A DNA stretch of 47,626 nucleotides from assembly GCF_009663685.2 (NCBI RefSeq), contig NZ_RCOG02000016.1, positions 1-47,626 on the forward strand. Direction: 5' to 3'. Every line of letters begins with the position of its first letter. The first letter of the stretch is position 1. The DNA is from Cupriavidus sp. U2. GTDB lineage: Bacteria > Pseudomonadota > Gammaproteobacteria > Burkholderiales > Burkholderiaceae. Below the pieces are notes generated by a model that ran no database searches, was not told the origin of the DNA, and saw only the letters and a program-made list of their open reading frames with translations. A program made the translations under genes and the position numbers. Shown here piece by piece: positions 26,460 to 35,070 of the stretch.

Positions 26460-28376
26460 ATGGCTAGCTGGCCGCATGCCCGACAGTGGCTGTTTTCGCT
26501 GAAGGCATTCGCTGCCGCGATGCTGGCGCTCTACATCGCCCTGTCGTTCGGCCTGCCGCGCCCGTACTGGGCCATGGCCACGGTCTATTTCGTGTCGAAC
26601 CCGCTCACGGGCGCCACGCGCTCCAAGGCCGCCTATCGCGTGGCCGGCACGATGCTTGGCGCGATGGCGGCCGTGATCACCGTACCGCAACTGGTGAGCA
26701 TGCCGATCGTGCTGATGGGCGCCATCGCGCTGTGGATCATGGTGCTGGTCTACCTGTCGCTGCTGCAGCGTACGCCGCGCAGCTATGTGTTCCTGCTGGC
26801 GGCCTATACCTTGCCGATCGTCGCGCTGCCCGCCGTCATGCAGCCGGCCGACATCTTCGATATCGCCGTGGCGCGGATCGAGGAGATCGTGATCGGCATC
26901 GTTTGCGCGAGCCTGGTCGGCGCCATCGTGTTTCCTGCCAAGGTGGCGCCCGCGCTGCGCGAACGGGCGCGCATCTGGCTGGACGATGCGGCGGCCTGGG
27001 CCAGCGATATCGTTGCCGCCAACCCGCGCGCCGCCGCCAGCAGGCACCGCCTGGCGGCCGATATGCTGGCGCTGGACCAGCTGATCGTCCATTTGTCGTT
27101 CGATATCGAGAGCCGGCAGGCCGTGGATCACGCACGCGCGCTGCGTGGCCGCATGTCGCGGCTGATGCCAGTATTGTCCAGCCTGGAAAGCGTGCTGCAG
27201 GCGCTGCGCGAAACGCCGGATGCCCGGGCGCCCCGCCTGCCGCGCGCGGCGCTGGAACAGGCGGCCGCCCTGCTGCAAACCCGCCACGCGGTGTTGATGG
27301 GCGTCTGCGCCGACCTGCGGCAGCGCATCGTAGACCGGCCAGACACGCCGCCGGGCCATCCATCGCGCGCCAGCACGGCTGGCGGAGACGCCGGGCGCGG
27401 ACCCGAACCCGAACCCGAAGGCGACACGCTCCACCACGACCACGCCATGCTGGTCTTCGGCGCGGTATCGGCCGGGCTGGCCGTGTTCTGCGCCGGCCTG
27501 CTGTGGATCTTCTCCGGCTGGGAAGATGGCGGCGGGCCGGTGGCGGTGTCTGCCATCGCCTGCTGCTTTTTCGCCACCATCGACGAGCCGCGCCCCGTGG
27601 CGCGATCGTTCATCCGCTGGGCCGCGATTTGCCTGCTGATCTCGTCGTTCTACCTGTTCATGGTGGTGCCGCATGCGCAGACGTTCGAGACCCTGGCCGG
27701 CATGCTGTCGGTGCCGTACCTGGGCATTGGGCTGCTGATCCAGCGCCCCGGCTTCAACCTGATCGCCATGCTGCTGTCGGTCAATACCGCGTCATTTGCC
27801 AACGTGCAGGCCGTCTATGACGCCAACTTCATCGGCCTGTTCAATACCAGCCTGGCAAATGCCGGCGCGATGCTGTTCGCGCCGCTGTGGGCCATGCTCG
27901 CGCGGCCGTTCGGCGCGCACGTGGCGGCGCAGCGGCTGATCCGCGCAAGCTGGCAGGATCTGGCGCGGGCGGCCACCTGGCGAGGCGCCGACGCCCACAC
28001 CCGCGTGGGTGCGCGGATGCTGGACCGCCTGGGGCAACTGATGCCACGGCTCGGCGCGGGCGGTGGCCGCCTGGCTTCGGATGGCTTTACCGAACTGCAG
28101 ATCGGCTACTGCACGGTGACGCTGCAGCGCGCGCTGCCGTCGCTGCCCGGCGCGGCCCGCAAGCCGGTGCGTCGCGTGCTGGGTATCGTGGCGCGGCATT
28201 TCCGGGCGCAGATCCGGTCCGGCCACGGCGTTGCAGTGCCAAATACCCTGCATCCGTGGATCGAAGCGTCGCTCGGGCCGCTGGCCGCGCTGCAGGATCG
28301 CGCCCTGGCCGCCGACGTTCAGTGCGCGCTCGTGGTGCTTGGCGTCACGTTGCGCACACATGAAAAAACCGACTGA
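26460..28376 (+). CDS. FUSC-family (aromatic acid exporter-like) membrane protein
   Basis: A 638-residue inner-membrane protein of the AaeB/FUSC type. N-terminal hydrophobic block at about 10-165 (RQWLFSLKAFAAAMLALYIALSFGLPRPYWAMATVYFVSNPLTGATRSKAAYRVAGT is the family opening motif), a cytoplasmic segment of about 165-340, a second membrane block at about 345-500, and a cytoplasmic C-terminus. Family members export aromatic carboxylic acids, using an HlyD-type adaptor (AaeA); none is adjacent here. The ATG at 26460 fits transcription from the TACACT -10. The LysR partner is divergent. Confidence 0.88.
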   Translation: MASWPHARQWLFSLKAFAAAMLALYIALSFGLPRPYWAMATVYFVSNPLTGATRSKAAYRVAGTMLGAMAAVITVPQLVSMPIVLMGAIALWIMVLVYLSLLQRTPRSYVFLLAAYTLPIVALPAVMQPADIFDIAVARIEEIVIGIVCASLVGAIVFPAKVAPALRERARIWLDDAAAWASDIVAANPRAAASRHRLAADMLALDQLIVHLSFDIESRQAVDHARALRGRMSRLMPVLSSLESVLQALRETPDARAPRLPRAALEQAAALLQTRHAVLMGVCADLRQRIVDRPDTPPGHPSRASTAGGDAGRGPEPEPEGDTLHHDHAMLVFGAVSAGLAVFCAGLLWIFSGWEDGGGPVAVSAIACCFFATIDEPRPVARSFIRWAAICLLISSFYLFMVVPHAQTFETLAGMLSVPYLGIGLLIQRPGFNLIAMLLSVNTASFANVQAVYDANFIGLFNTSLANAGAMLFAPLWAMLARPFGAHVAAQRLIRASWQDLARAATWRGADAHTRVGARMLDRLGQLMPRLGAGGGRLASDGFTELQIGYCTVTLQRALPSLPGAARKPVRRVLGIVARHFRAQIRSGHGVAVPNTLHPWIEASLGPLAALQDRALAADVQCALVVLGVTLRTHEKTD

Positions 28377-28385
28377 CAATTGATT

Positions 28386-28424
28386 TTTTAAATCATCACA
28401 GGAATGCACTGGGCGACCTACACT
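28386..28424 (+). promoter_or_regulatory. Promoter of small exported protein, shared element
   Basis: TTTTAAATCAT (28386-28396), 4 nt, GGAAT (28401-28405), 13 nt, TACACT (28419-28424), matching the element before the FUSC gene (26374-26413). A leader of about 100 nt would follow before the ATG at 28535. Confidence 0.5.
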
Positions 28425-28534
28425 TCGTCCCGTGCCGCACCACTCCGGTGCGACATCGCTCACAAGGCGTTCCGGACGGCGCGTCCTCCCCACCCCCGCC
28501 GACGCACCGTCCCCCAATCAGTTGAAGACAAGAG

Positions 28535-28837
28535 ATGCACAACAACACAATCAAATCCCTGCTTGCCACCACGATGCTCTGCGCCTGCACGCTGGCTGCC
28601 GCGCAATCGGGCCACGGCATGCAAGACCGCGGCGTCGATGCCGACCGCTACGGCTACACGATGCACAACGGCCCTCGCGACGTCTTTACCGAAGGCGCCA
28701 ATGTCCTGGAAAAGCGCGATGTCTACAGCCAGGGCGCCTATGGCACGCGCAAGCCCGACCCGTACACCGACGGCGCCCGCACCGTCGCCGGACGCGACCG
28801 CACCGGCGTGTCGGCGCCGCCGGCCCACAACGCCTGA
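28535..28837 (+). CDS. Small exported protein with D-x-[FY]-[TS]-x-GA repeats
   Basis: A 100-residue protein with a clear Sec signal peptide (MHNNTIKSLLATTMLCACTLAAAQ, cleavage near residue 23). The mature part carries three short repeats with the same core, DVFTEGA, DVYSQGA and DPYTDGA, spaced about 16 residues apart, and few other features. Low complexity and charge suggest a soluble periplasmic or secreted product. It is not recognised as a named family. The promoter shares its upstream element with the FUSC exporter, and an intrinsic terminator follows at 28893. Confidence 0.7.
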   Translation: MHNNTIKSLLATTMLCACTLAAAQSGHGMQDRGVDADRYGYTMHNGPRDVFTEGANVLEKRDVYSQGAYGTRKPDPYTDGARTVAGRDRTGVSAPPAHNA

Positions 28838-28892
28838 TCGGCCTGCGACCTGCTTCTTTTCTGCTTTGTTCTCAGCGAGATGAGACTTTGTA

Positions 28893-28920
28893 CCGCGTCC
28901 TTCGGGACGCGGTTTTTTTT
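28893..28920 (+). terminator. Intrinsic terminator
   Basis: CCGCGTCC (28893-28900), TTCG loop and GGACGCGG (28905-28912) form a perfect 8-bp stem followed by eight T residues. It ends rightward transcription of the small exported protein, just before the convergent J-domain gene. Confidence 0.9.
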
Positions 28921-28924
28921 AGGT

Positions 28925-29506
28925 TCAGCGGAACCTGAACAGGCCTTCCCAGAACGATTCGAACGCGCTGGCGGGCTTGTGCGCGCGGGCCGTATCGGCC
29001 GCCGGCTGCGGGGCGGCCTCGGTGGCGTCGGTGGCGTCGGGCTCGACCGCCGCCTTGCGCGACTCGTGCAGGGCCCAGACGCTGTCGGCGATGCGGCCGG
29101 CGAGGTCCGGCTCGCAGTCCCGGCCCAGCAACACGCCAAACAGCACGTCGCGGCCGTGGCCGTCGTCGGCAAAGCGCATGGCGATGGCGACCATCTTCTC
29201 GTAGTGTTCCTGCGCGACGCGCCGCGCGGCTTCCTGGGCTTCCTGCTCCTGGGCCGCTTGCTCGGCGTGCTCGGCCTCCCAGCGGCGCATTTCCCGTTCG
29301 AAGACCTCGTCGTAGACCTGCCGCTGCTCGGCATCGGACAAGATCGAATAGGCGTCGCGAATCTGCTGGAACGCGGCATGGGCCTCCGCCTCGCGACCCG
29401 GATTGCGGTCCGGATGCCACTTCATGGCGGCGCGGCGATAGGCGCGCTTGATCTCTTCGAGGGTGGCGTCGGACTCGACGCCAAGCGTCGCGTAGAGCGT
29501 AGTCAT
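28925..29506 (-). CDS. J-domain (DnaJ-like) protein
   Basis: A 193-residue protein with an N-terminal J-domain (1-70): TLYATLGVESDATLEEIKRAYRRAAMKWHPDRNPG, with the HPD motif needed to stimulate Hsp70 ATPase, then IRDAYSILSDAEQRQVYDE. A Glu/Ala-rich coiled-coil stretch (80-115) follows and no zinc finger is present. It is therefore a type III J-protein acting with DnaK on a specific client. The start at 29506 fits the family; an ATG 30 nt upstream is less likely. Confidence 0.9.
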   Translation of the reverse strand: MTTLYATLGVESDATLEEIKRAYRRAAMKWHPDRNPGREAEAHAAFQQIRDAYSILSDAEQRQVYDEVFEREMRRWEAEHAEQAAQEQEAQEAARRVAQEHYEKMVAIAMRFADDGHGRDVLFGVLLGRDCEPDLAGRIADSVWALHESRKAAVEPDATDATEAAPQPAADTARAHKPASAFESFWEGLFRFR

Positions 29507-29708
29507 GGGGATGGGCGGGTATGGCGGCAACGGCAAACGCGGTCATGCTAGCACGGCGTCGGGACGCCAATTTCCGCCAGCTTTGGCCTGCGCCGAATCA
29601 TCCACTTTCCGGCGCCGGCTGCATCTTGGTTTTACGAAACTGAAGAAATTGCGACCGCCCAGCGCGGGGCGAAGGCAGGGCAGCCTGCCCCGTCCCGCCA
29701 CCGAGGCG

Positions 29709-31724
29709 TTAGAGCACGCTTACGTCCGCCGTATTCGCCGCAACCTCCAGCACCTTGGTGCTTGCCGTCGCCGGCGACGGTGCCGTGCCCCCCGAAAGCC
29801 GCTGCATCACGTGGAATGTGCAAGTGAGCTTGTCGGGCGTCAGGGTCACGACTGCGTACCCCTCCGCGTTGGTGTTCACATGCCGTAGCCACGGGTTGAA
29901 CGTGCGCAGCGTGCTGTCCAGGGTGTCGGTCACCGTGCCGCCCACATTGCTGTAGATCAAATCGCGCAGGGCCGCGAACGCCTGGTCGTTATCGACGAGC
30001 TTGCGCACGGAACTGAGCAACGTGTTGCTCGACAGCCCGGCAGTGACCAGATCCACCATGACGGGCGCAGGGCTGGCGGCGTCGTAGTCGTCCATCACCT
30101 GGCCGGCAAAGAACGCGTGGATGTCGCCGCTCAGCGTCACGACGTTGCGCACGTTGTGGGTCTTCAGGAACGCCATCAGGTTCTTGCGCTCGGCGTTGAA
30201 GCCGTCCCACTGGTCGGCATTGAAAATCATCTTGCCCAGCAGCGAAACGGGCGGCAGGCGCGATTCGACGAATGGCTTGACGTTCGCATCGAAGGTGGCC
30301 GTGTTGATGCCGGCCTGCGACAGGACGTTGCGCAACGCCGTATAGGCCAGGCCCGCATAGGTGCCAGCCGTTCGCGCCGCCGCGAGATCGCTGGCCAGCG
30401 CCGTGGCCAGCGCGTTTTCGACCGAGGCCAGCGCGCCGTTGGACGATACGAGCGCCCGTGCGATCAGGGTCGATATGGCTTGTGTGATATCCACCTGCAT
30501 CCGCAGCATCGCCAGCTCGTTGCCCCAGAGCTTCCAGGTGGTGTTGGCGCCGCCAACACGGTCCTGCCACCAGGCGCGCTGCGTGTCACCCAGCATCGAC
30601 ACGGGTGTCAGCGCCCCACCAGCGGCCGAGATCTTGGCGGCTTCGGCCGCGGCCAGCTTGTCGGCCGCCACCAGGTACCGGCTGCCGACCGCGCTGCCCA
30701 CCGATTCCTCGGTAATGACATGGTCCGCACGGTACAGGCGTTCGTCCGTCATCATCAGCGTGGCCAGATTGCCAAACGTGAACGAGCGGTAGATCTGGAT
30801 GTCCTGGAACGACGGATTGGCCGGATCGAAGCTGACATCGGCCGGCATGTATTCGAACCAGGCCTGGTTGGCGGCACGCCGGCGCGCGGTACGCGGCGTG
30901 AGGTCGTCATCGGCGGCGTAGGTCTGGCGGTCCTGCCAGCAGTTGTCGGAAAATTCGTGGTCATCCCAGATCGCGATCATCGGCGCCGCCGCGTGCAGTG
31001 CCTGCAGCCGGGCATCGTTCCGATAGCTGCGGTACAGGTAGCGATAGTCGTCGAGCGTGGTGGCATAGACACTGCCATCGGGCAGGACCGTGCCGTTGGG
31101 TAACTTCAGCGCGGTGTGCCGGTCCTCGACGTTGCCGGCGCGCGAGCCGTCGGGCACCGCTTCGTAGACGTAGTCGCCCACGTGGACGATGAAGTCCAGA
31201 TCCTGCTGCGCCAACTCTTCCATGCCGGCCCAGTGGTTGACGTTCCAGTCCTGGCAGCTCACGAAGGCAAAGTGCAGCTGCGCCAGCGCGGTGCCGGCCG
31301 GCGCCGCCGTGCGGGTGCGGCCAACGGTGCTGGCCCGGTTGCCGAGCAGGAAGCGGTAGTAGTACCGCGTACCGGCCGTCAGCCCCGTGACCTTGTTGCG
31401 GATCGTATAGTCCCATTCGGGGCGTGCCATCAGGGGCTGGTTCACAAGCAGGCTCTGCGGCGGAAAATCCGCCTGCGTGGACACCTGCAGCCGCACCACC
31501 ACAGGCCGTTTGCCGTTGCTGCCCTCGACGCGTGTCCACACGATCACGCTGTCCGGTCGCGGATCGCCCGAGGCCACGCCGTGGACGAAATTGAAGTTTT
31601 CGGGATTGCCGGTATCGGGCGGTTGTTCGTCCCCGCCTCCGCCACCGCCGCAGGCGGCAAGCCCACCAGCGGCAACGGAAACGGTAAGAAAACCTCCCAG
31701 CTTGAGAAAATGACGACGGTCCAT
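29709..31724 (-). CDS. PhoD-like phosphatase/phosphodiesterase, Tat-exported
   Basis: A 671-residue protein with a twin-arginine-like signal (MDRRHFLKLGG) and a lipobox-like LAAC at about 22-25, so it is exported and perhaps lipid-anchored. A fibronectin-like PhoD N-domain (about 40-150: NFVHGVASGDPRPDSVIVWTRV) precedes the metallophosphatase core with HVGDYVYE, WDDHEFSDNCW and LSGDIHAFFAGQV. These are the metal-ligand motifs of alkaline phosphatase D. A large insert (about 390-520) is rich in Ala. The substrate is probably a phosphodiester or monoester in the periplasm. AGGAA lies before the ATG. No Pho box was found. Confidence 0.88.
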   Translation of the reverse strand: MDRRHFLKLGGFLTVSVAAGGLAACGGGGGGDEQPPDTGNPENFNFVHGVASGDPRPDSVIVWTRVEGSNGKRPVVVRLQVSTQADFPPQSLLVNQPLMARPEWDYTIRNKVTGLTAGTRYYYRFLLGNRASTVGRTRTAAPAGTALAQLHFAFVSCQDWNVNHWAGMEELAQQDLDFIVHVGDYVYEAVPDGSRAGNVEDRHTALKLPNGTVLPDGSVYATTLDDYRYLYRSYRNDARLQALHAAAPMIAIWDDHEFSDNCWQDRQTYAADDDLTPRTARRRAANQAWFEYMPADVSFDPANPSFQDIQIYRSFTFGNLATLMMTDERLYRADHVITEESVGSAVGSRYLVAADKLAAAEAAKISAAGGALTPVSMLGDTQRAWWQDRVGGANTTWKLWGNELAMLRMQVDITQAISTLIARALVSSNGALASVENALATALASDLAAARTAGTYAGLAYTALRNVLSQAGINTATFDANVKPFVESRLPPVSLLGKMIFNADQWDGFNAERKNLMAFLKTHNVRNVVTLSGDIHAFFAGQVMDDYDAASPAPVMVDLVTAGLSSNTLLSSVRKLVDNDQAFAALRDLIYSNVGGTVTDTLDSTLRTFNPWLRHVNTNAEGYAVVTLTPDKLTCTFHVMQRLSGGTAPSPATASTKVLEVAANTADVSVL

Positions 31725-32004
31725 GACTGGTTCCTGTATGAGGGGACACGGACAGCCAGGGACGGGATGCCACGCAAGTCGCATCGGGGCTGTCTCGCGT
31801 GGCAGGTCGCATCTGGATACTAGTGCGGGGGCGTGCGATGCGCCGTCAGCAAATCGCGGACAACCGTATCGGTGAAAAGATGACTTGGGGCACGCATGGC
31901 CCAGGTAAGCCGATGCTTAAGTCCGGCCCCGGCGGGCGCCCGACGCGTGCGCGCCGGGCCAGGGCATCTCTCGGGGGCCAACGATTGGCCTGGCGCCCGG
32001 CGTT

Positions 32005-32976
32005 TCAGCGCGCCTGCCCCACCCATTCACCGATGGCATCGAGCAGCAGCCGCGAGCCGTGTTCGCGCGAGCCCGCATCGTCATAGCCGTCCAGGAATGC
32101 GCCATGCTCGGTCAGGGTCAGTTGCGTGCCCTGCCCCACGGCTTTCAGCTCGAATACGGCCAGCGACACCGAGATCTTGCGGTCGCCCATGTGCATCTCG
32201 TAGCTGTACACCAGCCGCTCGTTCGGAATCACGTCGAAATAGACCGCGTCGAACGTCGACACCAGGCCGTTTTCCCATTTGCCCTGCAGATGCTCGCGGC
32301 CGCCGGGCCGCACGTCCATGGCACGCGACACGGTCTGGTAGCCCGGCCCGCCGCGGAACCACTGGGCCTTGGCCGCCGGGTCGCTGAGCGCGCGGAACAG
32401 GAGCGCCGGCGGGGCATCGAACGTGCGCGAAATCGAGAAGGTGCCGTGCGCCACAGAGCGCGCTGGCGCTTCGGCGACGATACGGGCCACTTCCTGCTCC
32501 AGACGGTCCAGCGTCTGCTTCCAGCCGGCCTCGGCGCCACGGGTGAAGTCGCCGGCCGACGGATCGAGCAAGGTGTAGTCCTGCGTCACGCTCATCTCGG
32601 TGCCGCCGCAGACGGTTTCGAAGCCGACTGTCGTCAGGGCATTGAACAGCGGCTTGCCATCGACGGTGACCACGGTCATGTCGATCACCAGCCGCGCGTG
32701 CGGCATGACCTCGACAAAGTGGCCCCGGATCCAGTGCTCGAATTCGCCGCCCTGCGAGCGCATGCACAGGTCGAACTTGCCGCCCGGATGAAACTCGACC
32801 TCGCAGGCGGGCACGGTGAAGCCTTGTGGGCAGAACCAGTGCTTCAGGTGATCGGCCGTGCTCCAGGCCTTGAAAACAAGGTCGCGCGGGGCGTTGAAGG
32901 CGCGCGATACGGTCAGCCGGTGCTGGGCGTGCTGCGGCGTATCAGTCTTCGTTGCGGTTGCGGTCGCGGGTGCCAT
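32005..32976 (-). CDS. Tandem SRPBCC (AHSA1-type) protein
   Basis: A 323-residue protein made of two SRPBCC (START-like, AHSA1) domains in a row: about 18-165 (LTVSRAFNAPRDLVFKAWSTADHLKHWF...) and about 175-315 (FSISRTFDAPPALLFRALSDPAAKAQWFRGG...). Such domains bind hydrophobic ligands; most homologues have only one. Its ATG lies inside the end of the ArsR gene, overlapping by 35 nt, so expression is coupled. It is the typical ArsR/SRPBCC pairing, in which the regulator senses a compound handled by the binding protein. GGAGG lies upstream of the start. Confidence 0.85.
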   Translation of the reverse strand: MAPATATATKTDTPQHAQHRLTVSRAFNAPRDLVFKAWSTADHLKHWFCPQGFTVPACEVEFHPGGKFDLCMRSQGGEFEHWIRGHFVEVMPHARLVIDMTVVTVDGKPLFNALTTVGFETVCGGTEMSVTQDYTLLDPSAGDFTRGAEAGWKQTLDRLEQEVARIVAEAPARSVAHGTFSISRTFDAPPALLFRALSDPAAKAQWFRGGPGYQTVSRAMDVRPGGREHLQGKWENGLVSTFDAVYFDVIPNERLVYSYEMHMGDRKISVSLAVFELKAVGQGTQLTLTEHGAFLDGYDDAGSREHGSRLLLDAIGEWVGQAR

Positions 32977-33316
32977 CGGATGCTGCCTCCTTTTTCATGG
33001 TTTCCAGGTATTCGCCCAGGCGGTCGAAATGGCCTTCCCATTCGGCGCGGCGGGCGCTGATCCACTGCTCTGCCTCGCTCAGCGCATTGGGCGCCATGCG
33101 GCAGGTGCGTACCCGACCGACCTTCTCGGTACTGACGAGCCCGGCCTGTTCCAGCACCGACAGGTGCTGCATCACCGCCGGCAACGACATCGCCAGCGGC
33201 TTGGCCAGGTCCGAGACCGACAGCGGTCCGCGCGCCAGTTGCACAAGCATCGTGCGCCGCGTGGTGTCGGCCAGGGCCTGGAACGTGGCGTCGAGAGGAT
33301 CGGAATAGTTAAGCAT
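32942..33316 (-). CDS. ArsR-family regulator
   Basis: A 124-residue winged-helix protein: DATFQALADTTRRTMLVQLARGPLSVSDLAKPLAMSLPAVMQHLSVLEQAGLVSTEKVGRVRTCRMAP. It has the ArsR fold but no metal-binding cysteine motif (no ELCVCDL), so it is of the type paired with AHSA1/SRPBCC proteins that respond to organic ligands. It overlaps the SRPBCC gene by 35 nt. A near-perfect 22-bp direct repeat (33305-33326 and 33340-33361) covers its start and upstream region, so autoregulation is likely. Confidence 0.9.
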   Translation of the reverse strand: MLNYSDPLDATFQALADTTRRTMLVQLARGPLSVSDLAKPLAMSLPAVMQHLSVLEQAGLVSTEKVGRVRTCRMAPNALSEAEQWISARRAEWEGHFDRLGEYLETMKKEAASDGTRDRNRNED

Positions 33317-33361
33317 GTCCTTTAGTATAGAGACTTGCGATAGTTAAGCAAGGACTTTAGT
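33305..33361 (-). promoter_or_regulatory. ArsR promoter with 22-bp direct repeat
   Basis: Two 22-bp copies, 33305-33326 and 33340-33361, share ATAGTTAAGCA and CTTTAGT and differ at three positions. The first copy contains the start codon of the ArsR gene. On the minus strand TTGCTT, a 16-nt spacer and TATACT make a plausible promoter whose start point falls at or next to the ATG, suggesting a leaderless or nearly leaderless mRNA. Confidence 0.5.
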
Positions 33362-33551
33362 GATCGATCTTACGTGGTGTGTTGGTGCGCGCGCGGCCGG
33401 TCATGGCGCCCCCCCTTGACCGCTCCTGCTGCAGGGGTGCGGGAAAGGGCGTATTCTCGTGAACTTGTCTTTCGGGCGTCGTAGGCGTAGTGTTCCGCAT
33501 CGCCTGGCGCGCCGAAGTGCCGGAGCCGCCCCTCCAGATCAGTTTTGACGG

Positions 33552-34232
33552 ATGAACCAGAAATCCCCTAAATACCCGGATGAACCGCCCTTGCCGTCCA
33601 CCTGGGATGCCCGCCTTGCCCGCCATCTGGTGCGGCCCCTCAAGAACACCCGTGTCTCCCCGAACCACCTGACCACGCTGCGGCTGCTGATCGGCGTCGC
33701 CGGCATCGCCTGCATTGCGCAGGGCGGCTACGCGTGGAGCAACTGGGGCGCGCTGCTTGTCGTCATTTCCAACTTCGTCGATCACACCGACGGTGAGTTG
33801 GCCCGCATTAGCGGCAAATCGAGCAAGATCGGTCACTTTTACGACCTGGCCAGCGATGCGCTGATCACGGTGCTGCTGTTTGTCAGCTTTGGCATGGCCG
33901 TGGCCAATACGACCGCGCCCGGCGGCACGTCCGAGGTTTTCGGGCCGGTGCTGCGCGGCACGATCGCCGGCCTTGCCGTGGCGCTGATCTTCTTCCTGCG
34001 CATGCGTATAGAATCGCGGGTTGGCAAAAGTGGTACCAAACAGGCATCGGCGGGCGGATTCGAGACCGAAGACGTGCTGTACCTGCTGCCGCTGGTGACG
34101 CTGACGGACGGTATCGGTCCCTTCCTGACCGCCGCCTCGATCGGCGCCCCGCTTTTTGCCCTGTTGGTCATCATCGATTACTGGCGAGTCATGCGGCGCC
34201 CCCAGCCAGTCGCAACCTCCACCGAACACTGA
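33552..34232 (+). CDS. CDP-alcohol phosphatidyltransferase (phosphonate operon)
   Basis: A 226-residue membrane enzyme of the CDP-alcohol phosphatidyltransferase family. The catalytic motif is complete: D77-HT-D80-G-EL-A-R85, eight residues, G94-HFY-D98-LAS-D102, which binds the metals and the CDP-alcohol. Several hydrophobic helices (about 42-75, 103-122, 135-150, 180-215) follow the family plan. It transfers a head group from CMP to an alcohol, or from a CDP-alcohol to a lipid. As first gene of the phosphonate operon it is a candidate for moving AEP from CMP-AEP to diacylglycerol, but that is inference. The next gene is 8 nt away. Confidence 0.9.
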   Translation: MNQKSPKYPDEPPLPSTWDARLARHLVRPLKNTRVSPNHLTTLRLLIGVAGIACIAQGGYAWSNWGALLVVISNFVDHTDGELARISGKSSKIGHFYDLASDALITVLLFVSFGMAVANTTAPGGTSEVFGPVLRGTIAGLAVALIFFLRMRIESRVGKSGTKQASAGGFETEDVLYLLPLVTLTDGIGPFLTAASIGAPLFALLVIIDYWRVMRRPQPVATSTEH

Positions 34233-34240
34233 GGCAGCCC

Positions 34241-35062
34241 ATGCCAGAGCAAGTTACCGGCGACATCGCCATCGCCCCGCAGTTGGCGCGCGAAGCCGAA
34301 CCCGTGGCCGGACGTCCGGCCACGCGCCGCCCGGACGCCGCCGTGGCCGGCGTGGTGTCGCAACTGGACACCCCCGCCCTGCGCCAGGACTTCGAAGGCC
34401 AGGGCGCGTTCCTGTACCTGGACAAGTTCCTGGGGCCGGACGAGACCGCCCAGCTGGTGACGCTGGCCCGCGCGCTGCAGTCCGACCTGAACCGCAACTA
34501 CCTGCCCGGCCACAAGCAGGGCGGCAGCGTCAGCCGCCACACGATCGACGAAAAGGCCCCGTTCATTGCGGAGCTGTATCGTTCGAAGGCGCTGATCGGC
34601 TGGCTGGAAGCCGTGACCGGCGACAAGCTCCAGGTCTGCCCGGAAACCGATCCGCACGCCTACGCGCTCTATTACTACACGCGCCAGGGCGACCACATCG
34701 GCTGGCACTACGACACGTCCTATTACGACGGCCGCCGCTACACGCTGCTGATCGGCGTGCTGGACGAATCGACCTGCCGGCTCGACTACGAACTCCACAC
34801 GCGCAACCCCGACATCGCGGACGAACCGGGTTCGGTGCAGATTCCGCCGGGCGGCATCGTGCTGTTCGACGGCGACAAGCTGCGCCACCGCATCACGCCG
34901 GCCGGCCCGAACGAGATCCGCGTGTCGCTGACCTTCGAATATGTGACCGATCCGGGCATGCGCCCGTGGCTGCGCTTCATCTCGAACATGAAGGACGCCG
35001 TGGCGTACTTCGGGTTCCGCCAGGTGTTCCGGCGCCTGCTGGGCGGGAAGTCAGCGAGGTAA
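34241..35062 (+). CDS. 2-oxoglutarate/Fe(II)-dependent oxygenase
   Basis: A 273-residue dioxygenase of the 2OG/Fe(II) superfamily, prolyl-hydroxylase type. The iron triad is His156-x-Asp158 (WHYDTSYYDG) and His216 (LRHRITPAG); Arg227 (EIRVSLTFEY) should bind 2-oxoglutarate. The first about 50 residues are a variable leader. Such enzymes hydroxylate amino acid, lipid or small-molecule substrates using O2. In this operon a lipid, AEP or AEP-lipid is plausible. It differs from PhnY, the AEP hydroxylase of a different 2OG subgroup. It starts 8 nt after the CDP-alcohol transferase stop, with another 8 nt to the next gene. Confidence 0.88.
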   Translation: MPEQVTGDIAIAPQLAREAEPVAGRPATRRPDAAVAGVVSQLDTPALRQDFEGQGAFLYLDKFLGPDETAQLVTLARALQSDLNRNYLPGHKQGGSVSRHTIDEKAPFIAELYRSKALIGWLEAVTGDKLQVCPETDPHAYALYYYTRQGDHIGWHYDTSYYDGRRYTLLIGVLDESTCRLDYELHTRNPDIADEPGSVQIPPGGIVLFDGDKLRHRITPAGPNEIRVSLTFEYVTDPGMRPWLRFISNMKDAVAYFGFRQVFRRLLGGKSAR

Positions 35063-35070
35063 TTGGCAGC

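Noticed and set aside
31774..31813. Direct repeat (GCAAGTCGCATC and GCAGGTCGCATC) upstream of the PhoD gene
   Set aside because: 12 bp with one mismatch, no symmetry and no match to a Pho box; too weak to call a regulatory site.
33465..33493. TTGTCT-N17-TAGTGT as promoter of the phosphonate operon
   Set aside because: The -10 matches only three of six consensus bases, so it is not listed as a feature.
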